DNA of 64,000 bases from Klenkia terrae (lineage in GTDB: Bacteria > Actinomycetota > Actinomycetes > Mycobacteriales > Geodermatophilaceae): assembly GCF_900491935.1 (NCBI RefSeq), contig NZ_UEXK01000004.1, positions 766,737-830,736 of the forward strand, read 5' to 3'. The position numbers were made by a program, and so were the translations under genes. The notes beneath the pieces were generated by a model. It was not told the origin of the DNA. It saw nothing but the letters and a program-made list of their open reading frames with translations, and did no database searches. Positions 1 to 9,055 of the stretch are shown piece after piece. Every line of letters starts with the position of its first letter. Within the stretch, counting starts at the first letter, position 1.

Positions 1-1
1 C

Positions 2-58
2 GGGGACATGGGGAACGGGGGCGGCGCCGGTGGGCAGAACGACCCCGGCACGCCGTGA
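2..58 (+). CDS. C-terminal fragment of an unidentified protein (cut by window edge)
   Basis: An open frame entering from the left edge ends in a TGA at 56-58. The visible tail is only 18 residues, rich in Gly and Asn (about GDMGNGGGAGG...PGTP). No family can be recognised. It could equally be chance open sequence, because stop codons are rare in DNA this GC-rich. It lies 120 bp before the Lgt-like gene on the same strand. Confidence 0.25.
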   Translation, partial: GDMGNGGGAGGQNDPGTP

Positions 59-179
59 CGGTGCCCGCCGTCGGCGGCTGACGCCCCTGAGCTGACGCCC
101 CGCAGGAGCCCGGTGCCGCCGGCTGTGCTGCCTGCGGGCAGCGCGACGACGACGACGACGACGAGAAGGGCAACATCCG

Positions 180-863
180 GTGCGGCCCGTCCTGTTCGAG
201 ATGCTCGGCTTCCCGATCAACAGCTACGACGCGAGCAAGGTGGCCGCTGCCCTGCTCGCCTGCTACCTCTCGGCCCGGGAGCTCCGTCGGCTGGGCTGGG
301 ATCCCGACCGAGCGTGGTCGCTTGTCGTCTGGGCCACGGTCCTGGGCTTCGTGGCTGGCGAGCTGTATTACCTGGCCGAGCACGCCGGAAGCCTTTCCCC
401 GCTCTCCTTCGGATCGTCCGGCTTCACCTGGTACGGCGGTCTCATCGCCGGTGCGCTGACGGTCGTGGTCCTGGCCCGGCGGTGCGGAATGCCGCTGGTG
501 CCGCTGGCCGGAATCGTCGCTGCGCCGCCGTCCTTCGCCTACGGGGTCGGCCGCACCGGCTGCCTCCTGTCCGGGGACGGCACCTACGGGACATCGGCGG
601 AGTTACCGTGGGCCATGGCCTTCCCGAACGGGACGATGCCCACCACCGTCCCTGTCCACCCGACGGCGCTCTACGAGGCGGTCGTCGCCATCGCCCTCGG
701 GGGGCTGCTGTGGGAACTGCGCAGCCGATGGACGCCGATGACACTGGGCCTGACGCAGCCCCGGTCGTGGTCCCTGGCGCTGGTGGCCGGGGGAGTTGGC
801 CTCCTGGTCGCCGACCGGGCCGACCGGTTCCGCCGCTCCCCGACCCTGACCAGGGCCGGCTGA
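180..863 (+). CDS. Lgt-like prolipoprotein diacylglyceryl transferase homologue with probable internal deletion
   Basis: A multi-pass membrane protein of 227 residues related to Lgt, which moves diacylglycerol from phosphatidylglycerol to the lipobox Cys of prolipoproteins. Seen: several hydrophobic segments, a GRTGCLLSGDGTYG stretch at the place of the family's GR-G-N/C signature, and HPTALYEA as in Lgt. Family members usually run about 260-300 residues. Here the segment after WTPMTLGL jumps straight to GLTQPRSWSLAL, which looks like the normal C-terminal end, so the conserved Arg/Glu-containing segment before it seems to be missing. The GTG start at 180 is preceded by AGAAGG. The stop lies 1 bp from the following response regulator. 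Catalytic competence is doubtful, and the protein may be an Lgt-like paralogue of other function. Confidence 0.7.
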   Translation: MRPVLFEMLGFPINSYDASKVAAALLACYLSARELRRLGWDPDRAWSLVVWATVLGFVAGELYYLAEHAGSLSPLSFGSSGFTWYGGLIAGALTVVVLARRCGMPLVPLAGIVAAPPSFAYGVGRTGCLLSGDGTYGTSAELPWAMAFPNGTMPTTVPVHPTALYEAVVAIALGGLLWELRSRWTPMTLGLTQPRSWSLALVAGGVGLLVADRADRFRRSPTLTRAG

Positions 864-864
864 G

Positions 865-1593
865 ATGGTGCGAACCACAGAAGGCGCACCCGACAGGAAC
901 CTGGCCACGGTGCTCGTCGTCGACGACGAGGACAAGATCCGGGAGCTCGTCAGTGCCTATCTGCGGCGCGAGGGCTTCCGGGTCCTGCAGGCCGACACCG
1001 GACTGGCTGCGCTGGAGACGGCCGAGCGGCTCAGCCCGGACCTGCTGGTCCTGGACCTGGGGCTCCCCGACATCCCGGGTGAGGAGCTGCTACGCCTGCT
1101 GCGCAGGTCCAGTGAGATCCCGGTGATCATGCTGACCGCACGGGCCAGCGAGGGGGACCGGATCGCAGGCCTGCGGCTGGGCGCCGACGACTACGTGACC
1201 AAGCCCTTCAGCCCCCGGGAACTCGTCGCCCGGGTCGAGGCCGTGCTCCGTCGGGGCGGTATAGGCCCGGACGGCCGGATCCCCACTTTCCTCGGCGGCC
1301 GCCTGTCACTGGACCGGGAGAGCCGGGAGGCCGTCCTCGACGCTGCTCCGCTGGACCTCACCCGCACCGAGTTCGATCTCCTGGTGACCCTGTCGTCGCG
1401 CCCCGGTCGTGTGTGGTCGCGGTACGAGCTGGTCAGCCGCGTCCAAGGGCAGGGCTACGAAGGATACGAGCGGACCGTCGACGCGCACGTGAAGAACCTG
1501 CGCCGCAAGCTCGGTGACGACCCCCGTGAGCCGACGTTCGTCGTCACCGTGCCAGGCGTGGGTTACAAGTTCGGTGCGCGCCCCGATGCGTAG
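865..1593 (+). CDS. OmpR/PhoB-family response regulator
   Basis: A 242-residue DNA-binding response regulator. The receiver domain covers about residues 15-130, with acidic pocket D20-D21, phospho-acceptor D64 (LLVLDLGLPD) and the conserved K113 (VTKPF). A winged-helix Trans_Reg_C domain fills about 145-240 and ends in VPGVGYKFG. The ATG at 865 immediately follows the Lgt-like stop. The downstream kinase gene overlaps its end by 8 bp, so the two are co-translated and presumably partners. The nearby CopD and copper genes suggest a metal or envelope signal, but nothing in the protein identifies the stimulus. Confidence 0.93.
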   Translation: MVRTTEGAPDRNLATVLVVDDEDKIRELVSAYLRREGFRVLQADTGLAALETAERLSPDLLVLDLGLPDIPGEELLRLLRRSSEIPVIMLTARASEGDRIAGLRLGADDYVTKPFSPRELVARVEAVLRRGGIGPDGRIPTFLGGRLSLDRESREAVLDAAPLDLTRTEFDLLVTLSSRPGRVWSRYELVSRVQGQGYEGYERTVDAHVKNLRRKLGDDPREPTFVVTVPGVGYKFGARPDA

Positions 1594-3031
1594 CTCACTG
1601 GGGCGGCGTCTGGGACTGGGCTTCGCGGTGATCGCCGTCGTGGCCGCGCTGCTCGCCGCACTGCTGGTGAACCTCGCATTCCGGAGTCGCTTCGACTCCT
1701 ACCTCGACCAGCAACGGACCGCCCGGATCGAGCAGATCTCCGCTGCGGTGACCACCGCATTCTCCCCGGCCGGTGGTTGGGACGTCGACCGCCTGGAGCA
1801 GCTGGGACCGGGCCTGGCCATGGCCGGCGCCGACGTGCGCCTGCTCGATCCGGCCGGCCAGCTGATCTGGCCGACCGCCGGCAGCGACACGGCCGGGATG
1901 GCCGCGATGCATCAGCGGATGATGGGCTCCGGGCCGCTGGCCGAGCCGGTTGATGTTCCGGTCACGATCGACGGACAACCCCGGGGCACGTTGGTGATGG
2001 CCCTTGCGGAAGGCAGCGTGCCGGTGGCCGACCAGGACTTCCGCACGAGTGTCAACGGCCTGATGCTGGCCGGTGGTCTCGCGGTGGCCGTGGTCGCGTC
2101 CGTGCTGGGCCTGCTGCTCGCCCGACGCATCACCAGGCCGGTCGCCGAACTGACCGCCGCGGCGCACGACCTGCGCAGCGGTGAGCGCAGCCGGAGAGCC
2201 GCGGTGACCGGCGAGGACGAGGTAGCCGAGCTGGCGCGAGCCTTCAACGAACTGGCCTCCTCTGCCGAGCAGCAGGAGTCCCTTCGGCAGTCCTTCGCCG
2301 CCGACGTCGCCCACGAGCTGCGCACGCCGCTGGCGATCTTGCGCAGCCAGCTGGAGGCCGTCCAGGACGGCGTCCTCGACGCGACACCGGAGATGATCTC
2401 CTCGCTGCACGAGGAGACCATGCGCCTGGGCCGCCTGGTCGCCGACCTGGAGACGATGACCAGCGCTGATGCGGTCTCCTTCTCGCTGCAACGCATTCGA
2501 GTGGATCTCCCCGACGTCGTTCGATCCGTCGTCGCCGGACTGGAGCCGCGCTTCGCCGAGCGACAGCTGCAGGTGGCACTCCGACTCGCGCCGGCCCAGG
2601 TCACCGGCGACCCTGTCCGGCTCGCACAGGTGGTCACCAATCTGCTCACGAATGCGGCCAAGTTCGTCCCTGCCGGCGGGCGCGTCGATGTCAGCACAGG
2701 CTGCAGCAACCACCAGGTCCAGATGACGGTCCGCGACGACGGGCCGGGGATTCCGGCGGAGGAGATCCCCCGGGTCTTCGACCGCTACTTCCGCGGCAGC
2801 GGAGCCCGCGCCAACGGCTCCGGCATCGGGCTGGCCGTCGTCGCCGCACTCGTCCACGCGCACGGCGGCACGATCGTTGCCGCCAACGCCGAGTCCGGGG
2901 GCGCGATACTCACGGTCACGTTGCCTGCAACCGACCCGCGGGTTGCAGACGTCGGACCACGGCCACCGCGTCCCTCGGCTGACGCCGGTCGCCGGCAGCC
3001 CGCAGCGACAGCCACCAAGGAAAGGCAGTGA
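1586..3031 (+). CDS. Sensor histidine kinase, partner of the preceding regulator
   Basis: A membrane histidine kinase of 481 residues. A transmembrane helix lies at about 10-30, followed by an extracytoplasmic sensor of about 135 residues, a second helix, a HAMP linker, the dimerisation helix with phospho-acceptor H243 in FAADVAHELRTP, and an HATPase_c domain with N box (VVTNLLTNAAKF), G1 (DDGPGIP) and G2 (GSGIGLAV). I start at ATG 1586, overlapping the regulator stop, rather than the longer open frame from 1514, which would run through the regulator's DNA-binding domain. The next gene begins in its GTGA stop overlap. A decayed paralogue at 22030-22893 shares long stretches of the catalytic core. 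Confidence 0.92.
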   Translation: MRSSLGRRLGLGFAVIAVVAALLAALLVNLAFRSRFDSYLDQQRTARIEQISAAVTTAFSPAGGWDVDRLEQLGPGLAMAGADVRLLDPAGQLIWPTAGSDTAGMAAMHQRMMGSGPLAEPVDVPVTIDGQPRGTLVMALAEGSVPVADQDFRTSVNGLMLAGGLAVAVVASVLGLLLARRITRPVAELTAAAHDLRSGERSRRAAVTGEDEVAELARAFNELASSAEQQESLRQSFAADVAHELRTPLAILRSQLEAVQDGVLDATPEMISSLHEETMRLGRLVADLETMTSADAVSFSLQRIRVDLPDVVRSVVAGLEPRFAERQLQVALRLAPAQVTGDPVRLAQVVTNLLTNAAKFVPAGGRVDVSTGCSNHQVQMTVRDDGPGIPAEEIPRVFDRYFRGSGARANGSGIGLAVVAALVHAHGGTIVAANAESGGAILTVTLPATDPRVADVGPRPPRPSADAGRRQPAATATKERQ

Positions 3032-3685
3032 GTGCTTCTCCGGCGTCGCGACCGACCCCCCGGCACGGACGGACACCGCGCGGGGTTCGCGCGATCTACG
3101 ACCGGCAGGCTCACCACTACGACAAGATCATCGCCGTCGCCGAGCGGCTCCTCGTCTCCGGCGACCGGGAATGGGCTTGTGGGCACGCCCGCGGATGTCC
3201 GACTCACCGGCCTCGATCTCAGTCCGGCCAGGGTCGACCGCGTCCGGGCCCTCGCCGCGCGGCTGGGGCGGCCGGTCGATCTGCAGCAGGGCGACGCGCA
3301 ACAGCTGCCGTTCCCGGACGCCAGTTTCGACACGGTGATCGCCACCCTGGCCCTGTGCAGCATCCCGGACGACGAGGCCGCGGTCCTGGAGATGGCCCGG
3401 GTGCTGCGTCCCGGTGGCCGGCTGGTGCTGCTGGACCACGTCGCCAGCCCCTCGCCGAGGGTGCGGGCGGTGCAACGGATGCTGGATCCACTCGTCGTCC
3501 GGGTAGCGGCGGATCACCTGCTCCGCCGCCCCGAGATGGCCGTGCGCGCCGCCGGGTTGAAGATCGAGCAGTTGAGTCGGTCCAGGCTCGGCGTCGTGCT
3601 GCGCCTGGGGTGCCGGAAGCCCCGACAGGAGCCCGCACCCCACCTGCGCGCTGCCAACCCAGCTGAGTCGGCGACCGTTCGCTGA
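3028..3685 (+). pseudogene. Class I SAM-dependent methyltransferase, broken by deletion and frameshift
   Basis: Frame one starts at GTG 3028, inside the kinase stop, and reads a typical methyltransferase N-terminus (AIYDRQAHHYDKIIA...) to about 3180. A second frame then continues from about 3185 with ADVRLTGLDLSP, the acidic-loop motif, followed by GDAQQLPFPDASFDTVIATL and LRPGGRLVLLDHV, a UbiE/COQ5-like C-terminal half ending at 3685. The Gly-rich motif I that binds S-adenosylmethionine, expected between the two halves, is absent. The gene therefore looks inactivated by a short deletion that also shifted the frame. It ends the lgt-like/regulator/kinase operon. Confidence 0.7.
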
Positions 3686-3699
3686 AGGCGCTGGACGAA

Positions 3700-3855
3700 C
3701 GTGCTGCGGGCCGGCGGCTCGCCGTCGTGGTCCATCGCAGCGCCCTGCCGTGCCTCAGAACCTCCGCCAGCGGGCCTTGATACGACATCCGTCCAAACCG
3801 GGTGACGATCAGGGTACGGGCGAAGGACGTTCAGACGGGCGTTAGCGTGCGACAC
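3700..3855 (-). mobile_element. Degenerate N-terminal relic of an IS481-like transposase
   Basis: On the minus strand from GTG 3855 the sequence reads SHANARLNV and, after a one-base shift, FARTLIVTR. This resembles the start of actinobacterial IS481-family transposases. Further downstream to about 3700 there are only weak traces of the usual linker. No DDE domain or terminal repeats are visible. A similar relic (VHAEARLIVFARTLTR) lies at 27550-27624. The rest of 3686-4067 holds no convincing gene. Confidence 0.35.
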
Positions 3856-4067
3856 CAGGACCTCCGGGTGGTGGGCGTGACCTTCGACAAGCCACACCTC
3901 ACCCGGAGGCCCCCCCAAAGATCAACTACCCGCCTGTCACCGAGGTCCTGGCCGGGTACACCTAGGTGCTCGACTCGATCCTCGTCGGCCGTGAACCCCG
4001 CTCACGAACCAACGGCCCGGCCGAGCCCGGGCCGGGCGAGGGCCCACCGGCTGATCCTCACCCCACC

Positions 4068-5141
4068 TCACACCGCTGTCACGACGACGGACGCTGCGCC
4101 GACCGCGCTCGGCTCGTCCACATCGGGCGCCGGCGTCCGGGACAGCGCCACCGCCAGTCCCATGGTCGCCGCGAAGATCATCAGCTCCACCCAGGCGACG
4201 CGCCGGAACACCCAGCGGTCTCCGGCGTCGAGGGCCGGCAGCGAGCGGTGCCGATGCCACCAACCGACGGTGACCAGCCCACCCAGCGCAAGGGCCTTCA
4301 GCAGCACGAGGCGGCCGAAATCCGTGCTGAGGAGCTGGCCCGGTGCCTCCAGCACGACGGCCGCACTGAGCAGCCCGCTCACTCCCACAGCGAGCACGAG
4401 CAGCGGCGCGACCCGACTGAACCGGCGCACGGCGAGAGTTCGCTCGGGTCCGCTACCGAGCAGCAGCAGGGCGACGAGCGCGCCGGACCAGGCCAGCGCC
4501 CCGGCGATGTGCAGCATCATGCCGACCAGGGCGGCGACATTGAGGACGCGGCTGCCGTCGTCCTCCAGGTACTCGATGACGGCCGGTGGCACGGTCGCCA
4601 GGAGGGACACCAGCAGCATCGCCCGGGTGCCCGCCATGGTCAGCACCGTGCGGCTGGCCACCGCGACCAGTCCTGTCAGCAGCACCACTGCCGCCTGCGC
4701 CCGCCCCTCGGGCACGTCGCGGACGAAGCTGAACAGGGCCACCGGCGACGCCTGGCCGAGACCGGAGTCGAGGAACTCGGCCAGCAGGCCCGGCAGGGCC
4801 AGCGCCCCGGCCAGCGCCCAGAAGGCGGCGGACCAGGTCGCGGCCCGCAGCCACTGATATCCCGCCGGGCTGACGAACCGGGCCCCGGGCACCAGCAATC
4901 CAGCCGCGACCAGACAGCCCACGGTGACAGCTCCGCTGACATCGGAGACAAGCCGGCTGGCCGGCAGCACCCACCCCACCCGGATGTCGGGGGTGGGGTG
5001 GCCGGTTGAGGGCACAGTCATGACAGCCCCGACGGCCAGCACGGCGGCCACGCCGACGAGCACGGCCACCCCGAGTGGTGTGAGCCAGAAGGCGGCTCGG
5101 GATCCGTACCTGGTTCGGACCCGACGGCCCACGACAGTCAT
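4068..5141 (-). CDS. copD: CopD-family copper resistance membrane protein
   Basis: A polytopic membrane protein of 357 residues with about eight hydrophobic segments, of the CopD type implicated in moving copper across the membrane. Seen: LPASRLVSDVSGAVTVG near the N-terminus, HIAGALAWSGALVALLL in the middle, and TDFGRLVLLKAL...WWHRHR and ELMIFAATMGLAVALSRTPAP at the C-terminus, all typical of the family. Many actinobacterial CopD proteins carry a fused CtaG-like domain; this one does not. I prefer ATG 5141, with GGGAG about 11 bp upstream, over GTG 5171. The gene is convergent with the broken methyltransferase. A decayed paralogue lies at 21437-21990. Confidence 0.85.
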   Translation of the reverse strand: MTVVGRRVRTRYGSRAAFWLTPLGVAVLVGVAAVLAVGAVMTVPSTGHPTPDIRVGWVLPASRLVSDVSGAVTVGCLVAAGLLVPGARFVSPAGYQWLRAATWSAAFWALAGALALPGLLAEFLDSGLGQASPVALFSFVRDVPEGRAQAAVVLLTGLVAVASRTVLTMAGTRAMLLVSLLATVPPAVIEYLEDDGSRVLNVAALVGMMLHIAGALAWSGALVALLLLGSGPERTLAVRRFSRVAPLLVLAVGVSGLLSAAVVLEAPGQLLSTDFGRLVLLKALALGGLVTVGWWHRHRSLPALDAGDRWVFRRVAWVELMIFAATMGLAVALSRTPAPDVDEPSAVGAASVVVTAV

Positions 5142-5400
5142 CCCTTGACGATCTCCCGTCCCCGGCCGCACCGAGGTGTGCGTCGCCTCGGCGACCGTAG
5201 ACGCCGGTTGTCACCGGCAGGTCCTCGCCGGCGGCCCCCGCCCCCGGCCCCGGCCCCGCCCAATCTAGGTCGTGCCCTCCGCCTGCGCCAACCACCCGTT
5301 CCTCGGGATCTCGTCTGCGTGGACGTGGCGACGGCAGCCTGGTCCGACGGTGACACCGCCCTGTCGGCCGGGCTGACCGCGGGAGCCGACTCTCAGGCCG

Positions 5401-5985
5401 ACCTGAGCGGGATTACCCAGCTGGCGCACGCCGCGTCCGTCGACGCTGTGGCCGACGGGCCCGCAGCTTGGGCGTCACCGGCCCCGTCGCCGGAACACCC
5501 GAAGCTGCTGGGGTCGCAGATGTGCCCCGGCGGGCCGGGGCACAGTGGTCGCCGGGCTGATCGAGATCCACCAGGACGGGTTCCGGGGCGCTGCGGTGGC
5601 GTGAAGTCCCGACGGCGCGCTGCCGGCCCGGGGCGTGGCGGGGGGTGCTGCGCACCCAGGCCGGTCGACTGGGTGAGATGATCTTCTACGAGGTGTTCGC
5701 CCCGACTGCGCCCGGGCCGCGGTCACGGCGGGGGTGCGATCCTGCTGGTGCCGATCGACGCCGCCTCCTGCACCACCGAGGAGGTCCCGGCGACCGAAGG
5801 TGGCCGCCGCCCCGATGCGTGCACGCAAGACCGGCCGTGCGGTCCTCCAGGCCGGCCCGACCGCCACCGTCCCCCTGCGCTGCGACCTGATCCGTCTACG
5901 CCCGCACCGGGGACGGCAACGTTCTCGGGCTGGTGGCCGCGCTCCTGATCGCCGGCCCGCAGGTCCGGGCTGCCTCGCTGATGCC
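5401..5985 (+). pseudogene. Decayed fragment of apolipoprotein N-acyltransferase (lnt)
   Basis: Short stretches in alternating plus-strand frames line up in order with the intact lnt gene at 32678-34216. They are LWP at 5446, VTGPVAGTPEA from 5473, RRAG...TVVAGL, FRGAAVA, then AGRLGEMIFYEVF around 5665, LLVPIDAAS-TTEEVPATE around 5745, MRARKTGRAVLQA and YARTGDGNVLGLVAALL to about 5975. At least four frame changes and some missing sequence separate them. The N-terminal membrane domain is not recognisable in 5172-5400. It is therefore a relic of a second lnt, in the same neighbourhood as the Lgt-like gene. Confidence 0.65.
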
Positions 5986-6038
5986 CCGAAGGAGTGTGCG
6001 GCGCGGCTGCCCCTGACGTGGGGGTTCCGGGCACGCGC

Positions 6039-8405
6039 TCACCGTCGGCTGTCCTCAACAACCTCATCCGACCGCTGACCTGCATCGATCGGTCGACCCG
6101 TCCCCGCTCTGCCGTCCGCTGTGTCCGATGCGAGGGCCTTGAACCGACGCAGACGCAGGCTGTTGGAGACCACGAACACCGACGAGAACGCCATCGCACC
6201 TCCGGCCAGCAGCGGGTTGAGCAGGCCCGCAGCGGCGAGCGGCAGCGCCGCGACGTTGTAGGCGAAAGCCCAGAAGAGGTTGCCCTTGATCGTGCCCAAG
6301 GTCTTCCGGGACAGCCGGATCGCGTCTGCCGCGGCCCGCAGGTCGCCCCGTACCAACGTCAGGTCACTGGCCTCGATCGCGGCATCGGTTCCGGTGCCCA
6401 TGGCCAGGCCGAGGTCGGCCTGGGCGAGCGCGGCGGCATCGTTCACCCCGTCACCGACCATGGCGACGACCTTGCCCTCGCCCTGGAGCCGCTTGACCAC
6501 GTCGACCTTGTCCCGCGGCAGCACCTCGGCGATGACCTCGGTGATGCCCACCTGGGCGGCGACCGACCGGGCCACGGTCTGGTTGTCCCCGGTCAGCAGC
6601 ACCGGGGTGAGCCCGAGGTCCCGCAACTGGCGGATGGCCTCGGCCGACGTCTCCTTGATGGCGTCAGCGACGACGAAGACTCCGCGGGCGGCGCCGTCCC
6701 AGCCGGCAACGACGGCCGTCTTCCCGTCCGCCTCTGCGGCGGCCGTGGCCCGCTCGAGGTCGGCGGACAGCTGCTGGGACCATTCGGCGAACAGCCGGGC
6801 CCGGCCGACGATCACGGCGTGCCCCTCGACGATCCCCTGGACGCCGAGTCCCTCGACGTTGCTGAATCCTTCTACCGGTGGCAGGGCGCCGTGGCGCTCG
6901 GTGGCCGCCGTGGCGATCGCCCGGGCGATGGGGTGCTCGGAGGCATCCTCCAGCGCGCCGGCCAGCCGCAGCAGCCGGCCGGTGTCCTCGCCGGCGGCGG
7001 GGACGACGTCGAGCAGGGTCATCCGGCCGGTGGTCACGGTGCCGGTCTTGTCCAGGACGACGGTGTCGACCTTGCGGGTGGACTCGAGGACCTCGGGGCC
7101 CTTGATGATGATGCCGAGCTGCGCACCCCGGCCGGTGCCGACCATCAGCGCGGTCGGCGTGGCCAACCCCAGGGCGCAGGGGCAGGCGATGATCAGGACG
7201 GCGACCGTGGCGGTGAAGGCGGCCGTGATGCCTGCGCCAGTGCCCAGCCAGAAGCCCAGGGTGGCGACGGCCAGGGCGATGACGATCGGCACGAAGATCC
7301 CCGACACGCGGTCGGCGAGCCGCTGGACCTGGGCCTTGCCGTTCTGCGCCTCCTCCACCAGCCGCGCCATCTGCGCGAGCTGGGTGTCGGAGCCGATGCG
7401 GGTCGCCCGCACCACGAGGCGGCCGCCGGCGTTCACGGTGGCGCCGACCACGCCGTCCCCGGGCCCGACCTCCACCGGGACCGACTCACCCGTGAGCATC
7501 GAGGCGTCGACGGCCGAGGAGCCCTCGGTGATCACGCCGTCGGTGGCGATCTTCTCCCCCGGGCGGACGACGAACAGGTCACCGACGGCCAGCCGGTCGA
7601 CGCCGATCCGCTCCTCGCGCCCGCCGCGCAGGACGGAGACCTCCTTGGCACCCAGTTCCAGCAGCGCCCGCAGTGCCGCGCCGGCGCGCCGCTTGGACCG
7701 TGCCTCGACGTACCGGCCGGCGAGGATCGCCGTGGTCACCCCGGCGGCGACCTCGAGGTAGATGTTCGCTGCGCCGTCGGTCGCCCTGATGGTCAGCTCG
7801 AACGCGTGCGTCATGCCGGGCACGCCTGCCGTGCCGAAGAACAGCGCGTACAGCGACCACCCGAAGGCGGCCAGGGTGCCCATCGAGATGAGCGTGTCCA
7901 TGGTGGACGCGCCGTGTCGCAGGTTCGTCCAGGCAGCCCGGTGGAAGGGATAGGCCCCCCAGACCACAACCGGGGCGGCGAGCGTGAGAGACAGCCATTG
8001 CCAGTAGGTAAACTGCAGTGCCGGGATCATGGCCATCGCGATGACGGGCACCGTGAGAACGGTGGAGACCAGGAGGCGCTGGCGCAGCGGGGCGACGGGA
8101 TCCCGCCCGTCGGGCTCCTCGCCCTCCGCACCGGTCATCTCCGGGCGGGGCGGCTCGGGCAGCCGGGCGGTGTAGCCGGCCTTCTCCACGGCCGCCACTA
8201 GGTCGTCGGGCGCGACGCCATCGGCGAAGGTCACCTTGGCCTTCTCGGTGGCGTAATTGACGGTCGCGCTTACGCCGTCGAGCTTGTTGAGCCGTTTTTC
8301 GATCCGCATGGCGCACGACGCGCAGGTCATGCCGCCGATCGCGAGTTCGACCTGGTCACCGCCGGCCGGGGCCGGCGATGTCGTGCTGTTCGTCGCGGAG
8401 CTCAC
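6039..8405 (-). CDS. copA: Copper-exporting P1B-type ATPase
   Basis: A 788-residue heavy-metal P-type ATPase that exports Cu(I) from the cytoplasm. One N-terminal HMA domain has C28 and C31 in GGMTCASC. Transmembrane helices follow, with the metal-binding C408-P-C410, the phosphorylation loop D452-KTGT, the TGD motif (LLTGDN) and the hinge [18 protein letters not shown]. Start is GTG 8405 with GGGAGA 7 bp upstream. It is the last gene of the csoR-copZ-small ORF-copA operon and lies 50 bp after the 63-residue ORF. The CPC signature and operon partners make Cu(I) the likely substrate. Confidence 0.96.
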   Translation of the reverse strand: MSSATNSTTSPAPAGGDQVELAIGGMTCASCAMRIEKRLNKLDGVSATVNYATEKAKVTFADGVAPDDLVAAVEKAGYTARLPEPPRPEMTGAEGEEPDGRDPVAPLRQRLLVSTVLTVPVIAMAMIPALQFTYWQWLSLTLAAPVVVWGAYPFHRAAWTNLRHGASTMDTLISMGTLAAFGWSLYALFFGTAGVPGMTHAFELTIRATDGAANIYLEVAAGVTTAILAGRYVEARSKRRAGAALRALLELGAKEVSVLRGGREERIGVDRLAVGDLFVVRPGEKIATDGVITEGSSAVDASMLTGESVPVEVGPGDGVVGATVNAGGRLVVRATRIGSDTQLAQMARLVEEAQNGKAQVQRLADRVSGIFVPIVIALAVATLGFWLGTGAGITAAFTATVAVLIIACPCALGLATPTALMVGTGRGAQLGIIIKGPEVLESTRKVDTVVLDKTGTVTTGRMTLLDVVPAAGEDTGRLLRLAGALEDASEHPIARAIATAATERHGALPPVEGFSNVEGLGVQGIVEGHAVIVGRARLFAEWSQQLSADLERATAAAEADGKTAVVAGWDGAARGVFVVADAIKETSAEAIRQLRDLGLTPVLLTGDNQTVARSVAAQVGITEVIAEVLPRDKVDVVKRLQGEGKVVAMVGDGVNDAAALAQADLGLAMGTGTDAAIEASDLTLVRGDLRAAADAIRLSRKTLGTIKGNLFWAFAYNVAALPLAAAGLLNPLLAGGAMAFSSVFVVSNSLRLRRFKALASDTADGRAGTGRPIDAGQRSDEVVEDSRR

Positions 8406-8455
8406 TGGTTCTCCCTGTCAGAAATCGCTGGTCTGCGTCGGCCGAGGACACCCGG

Positions 8456-8647
8456 TCAGCTGCCGGTGTCGCCGTCCATGTCCATGCCGTCGTGGCCGGC
8501 GTCCGACGCCGGTGCCGGCGACTCGGTCTGGTCTGCCGTCGGCCCGACCGGGCCCACGGCGCTGCCGATACCGAACGCCGAGGCGAAGGCGACAGCGAGG
8601 CCGGCCACATAGGCGCCGACCTTGGCCGCAGTGCTGTTGACGTCCAC
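8456..8647 (-). CDS. Small membrane-anchored, Asp/Met/His-tailed protein in copper operon
   Basis: A 63-residue ORF starting at GTG 8647. Residues about 8-33 form a single hydrophobic helix (AYVAGLAVAFASAFGIG), followed by a Pro/Ala linker and a tail with potential metal ligands (AGHDGMDMDGDTGS). It resembles the N-terminal anchor of a larger copper-operon membrane protein seen in actinobacteria, so it may be a truncated member. I cannot name the family with certainty. It lies between copZ and copA on the same strand, downstream of a strong hairpin. A role in holding copper near CopA is inference from context. Confidence 0.6.
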   Translation of the reverse strand: MDVNSTAAKVGAYVAGLAVAFASAFGIGSAVGPVGPTADQTESPAPASDAGHDGMDMDGDTGS

Positions 8648-8667
8648 TCTTCTTGATTCGAGGTGCC

Positions 8668-8701
8668 GGGACGGCGGTCCGGTGTCCCGGACCGCCGTCC
8701 C
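8668..8701. terminator. Perfect 15-bp-stem hairpin between copZ and the small ORF
   Basis: GGGACGGCGGTCCGG (8668-8682), a TGTC loop, and the exact complement at 8687-8701. It begins 2 bp past the copZ stop and has no T-tract. It could partly terminate transcription or protect the 3' end of the csoR-copZ message, giving more copZ than copA. The function is inferred. Confidence 0.7.
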
Positions 8702-8702
8702 G

Positions 8703-8963
8703 TCACTTGCAGCCGCACCCGCAGCCGGACGATGTCGCCGACGCGGGCTGTTCGACCGGCGCGGCGACCTCGTAGCCGGCCTCCTCCACAGCGGCCCGCA
8801 CGGCGGCGTCGTCGATGTCGGCATCGCCGGTGACGGTGAGGCCGCCGCTGGCCAGGTCGACGTCGACGCCCGTGACACCGGGCACCTGCGTGACCTCCTC
8901 GGTCACGGAGTTGACGCAGTGCCCACAGGTCATGCCGACGACGGTGTACGTGGTGGTGCTCAT
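8703..8963 (-). CDS. copZ: Copper chaperone, HMA-domain protein
   Basis: An 86-residue cytosolic heavy-metal-associated protein expected to carry Cu(I) to CopA and CsoR. The ligands C13 and C16 lie in GMTCGHC, within a normal beta-alpha-beta-beta-alpha-beta fold of about 68 residues. The C-terminal tail is unusual, ending GCGCGCK and so adding three Cys that could bind extra copper. Start ATG 8963 has GAGAGGA 8 bp upstream. It sits 92 bp after csoR in the same operon. Confidence 0.94.
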   Translation of the reverse strand: MSTTTYTVVGMTCGHCVNSVTEEVTQVPGVTGVDVDLASGGLTVTGDADIDDAAVRAAVEEAGYEVAAPVEQPASATSSGCGCGCK

Positions 8964-9055
8964 CAGGTGTTCCTCTCGGATCTCTTGTCGTTCTTGCGCT
9001 TTGTTCTCGTAGCGGGGACCGGTTGGGTCCCGCTGGTCCTCGACGACGCCTTGGC

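Noticed and set aside
143-165. Run of CGA triplets as a repeat element
   Set aside because: Only about seven units in non-coding sequence before the Lgt-like gene; no flanking structure, so probably trivial.
5994-8201. Long open frame on the plus strand opposite copA
   Set aside because: It is an antisense shadow of a gene with clear P-type ATPase motifs; the translation is low-complexity Gly/Asp/Arg-rich.
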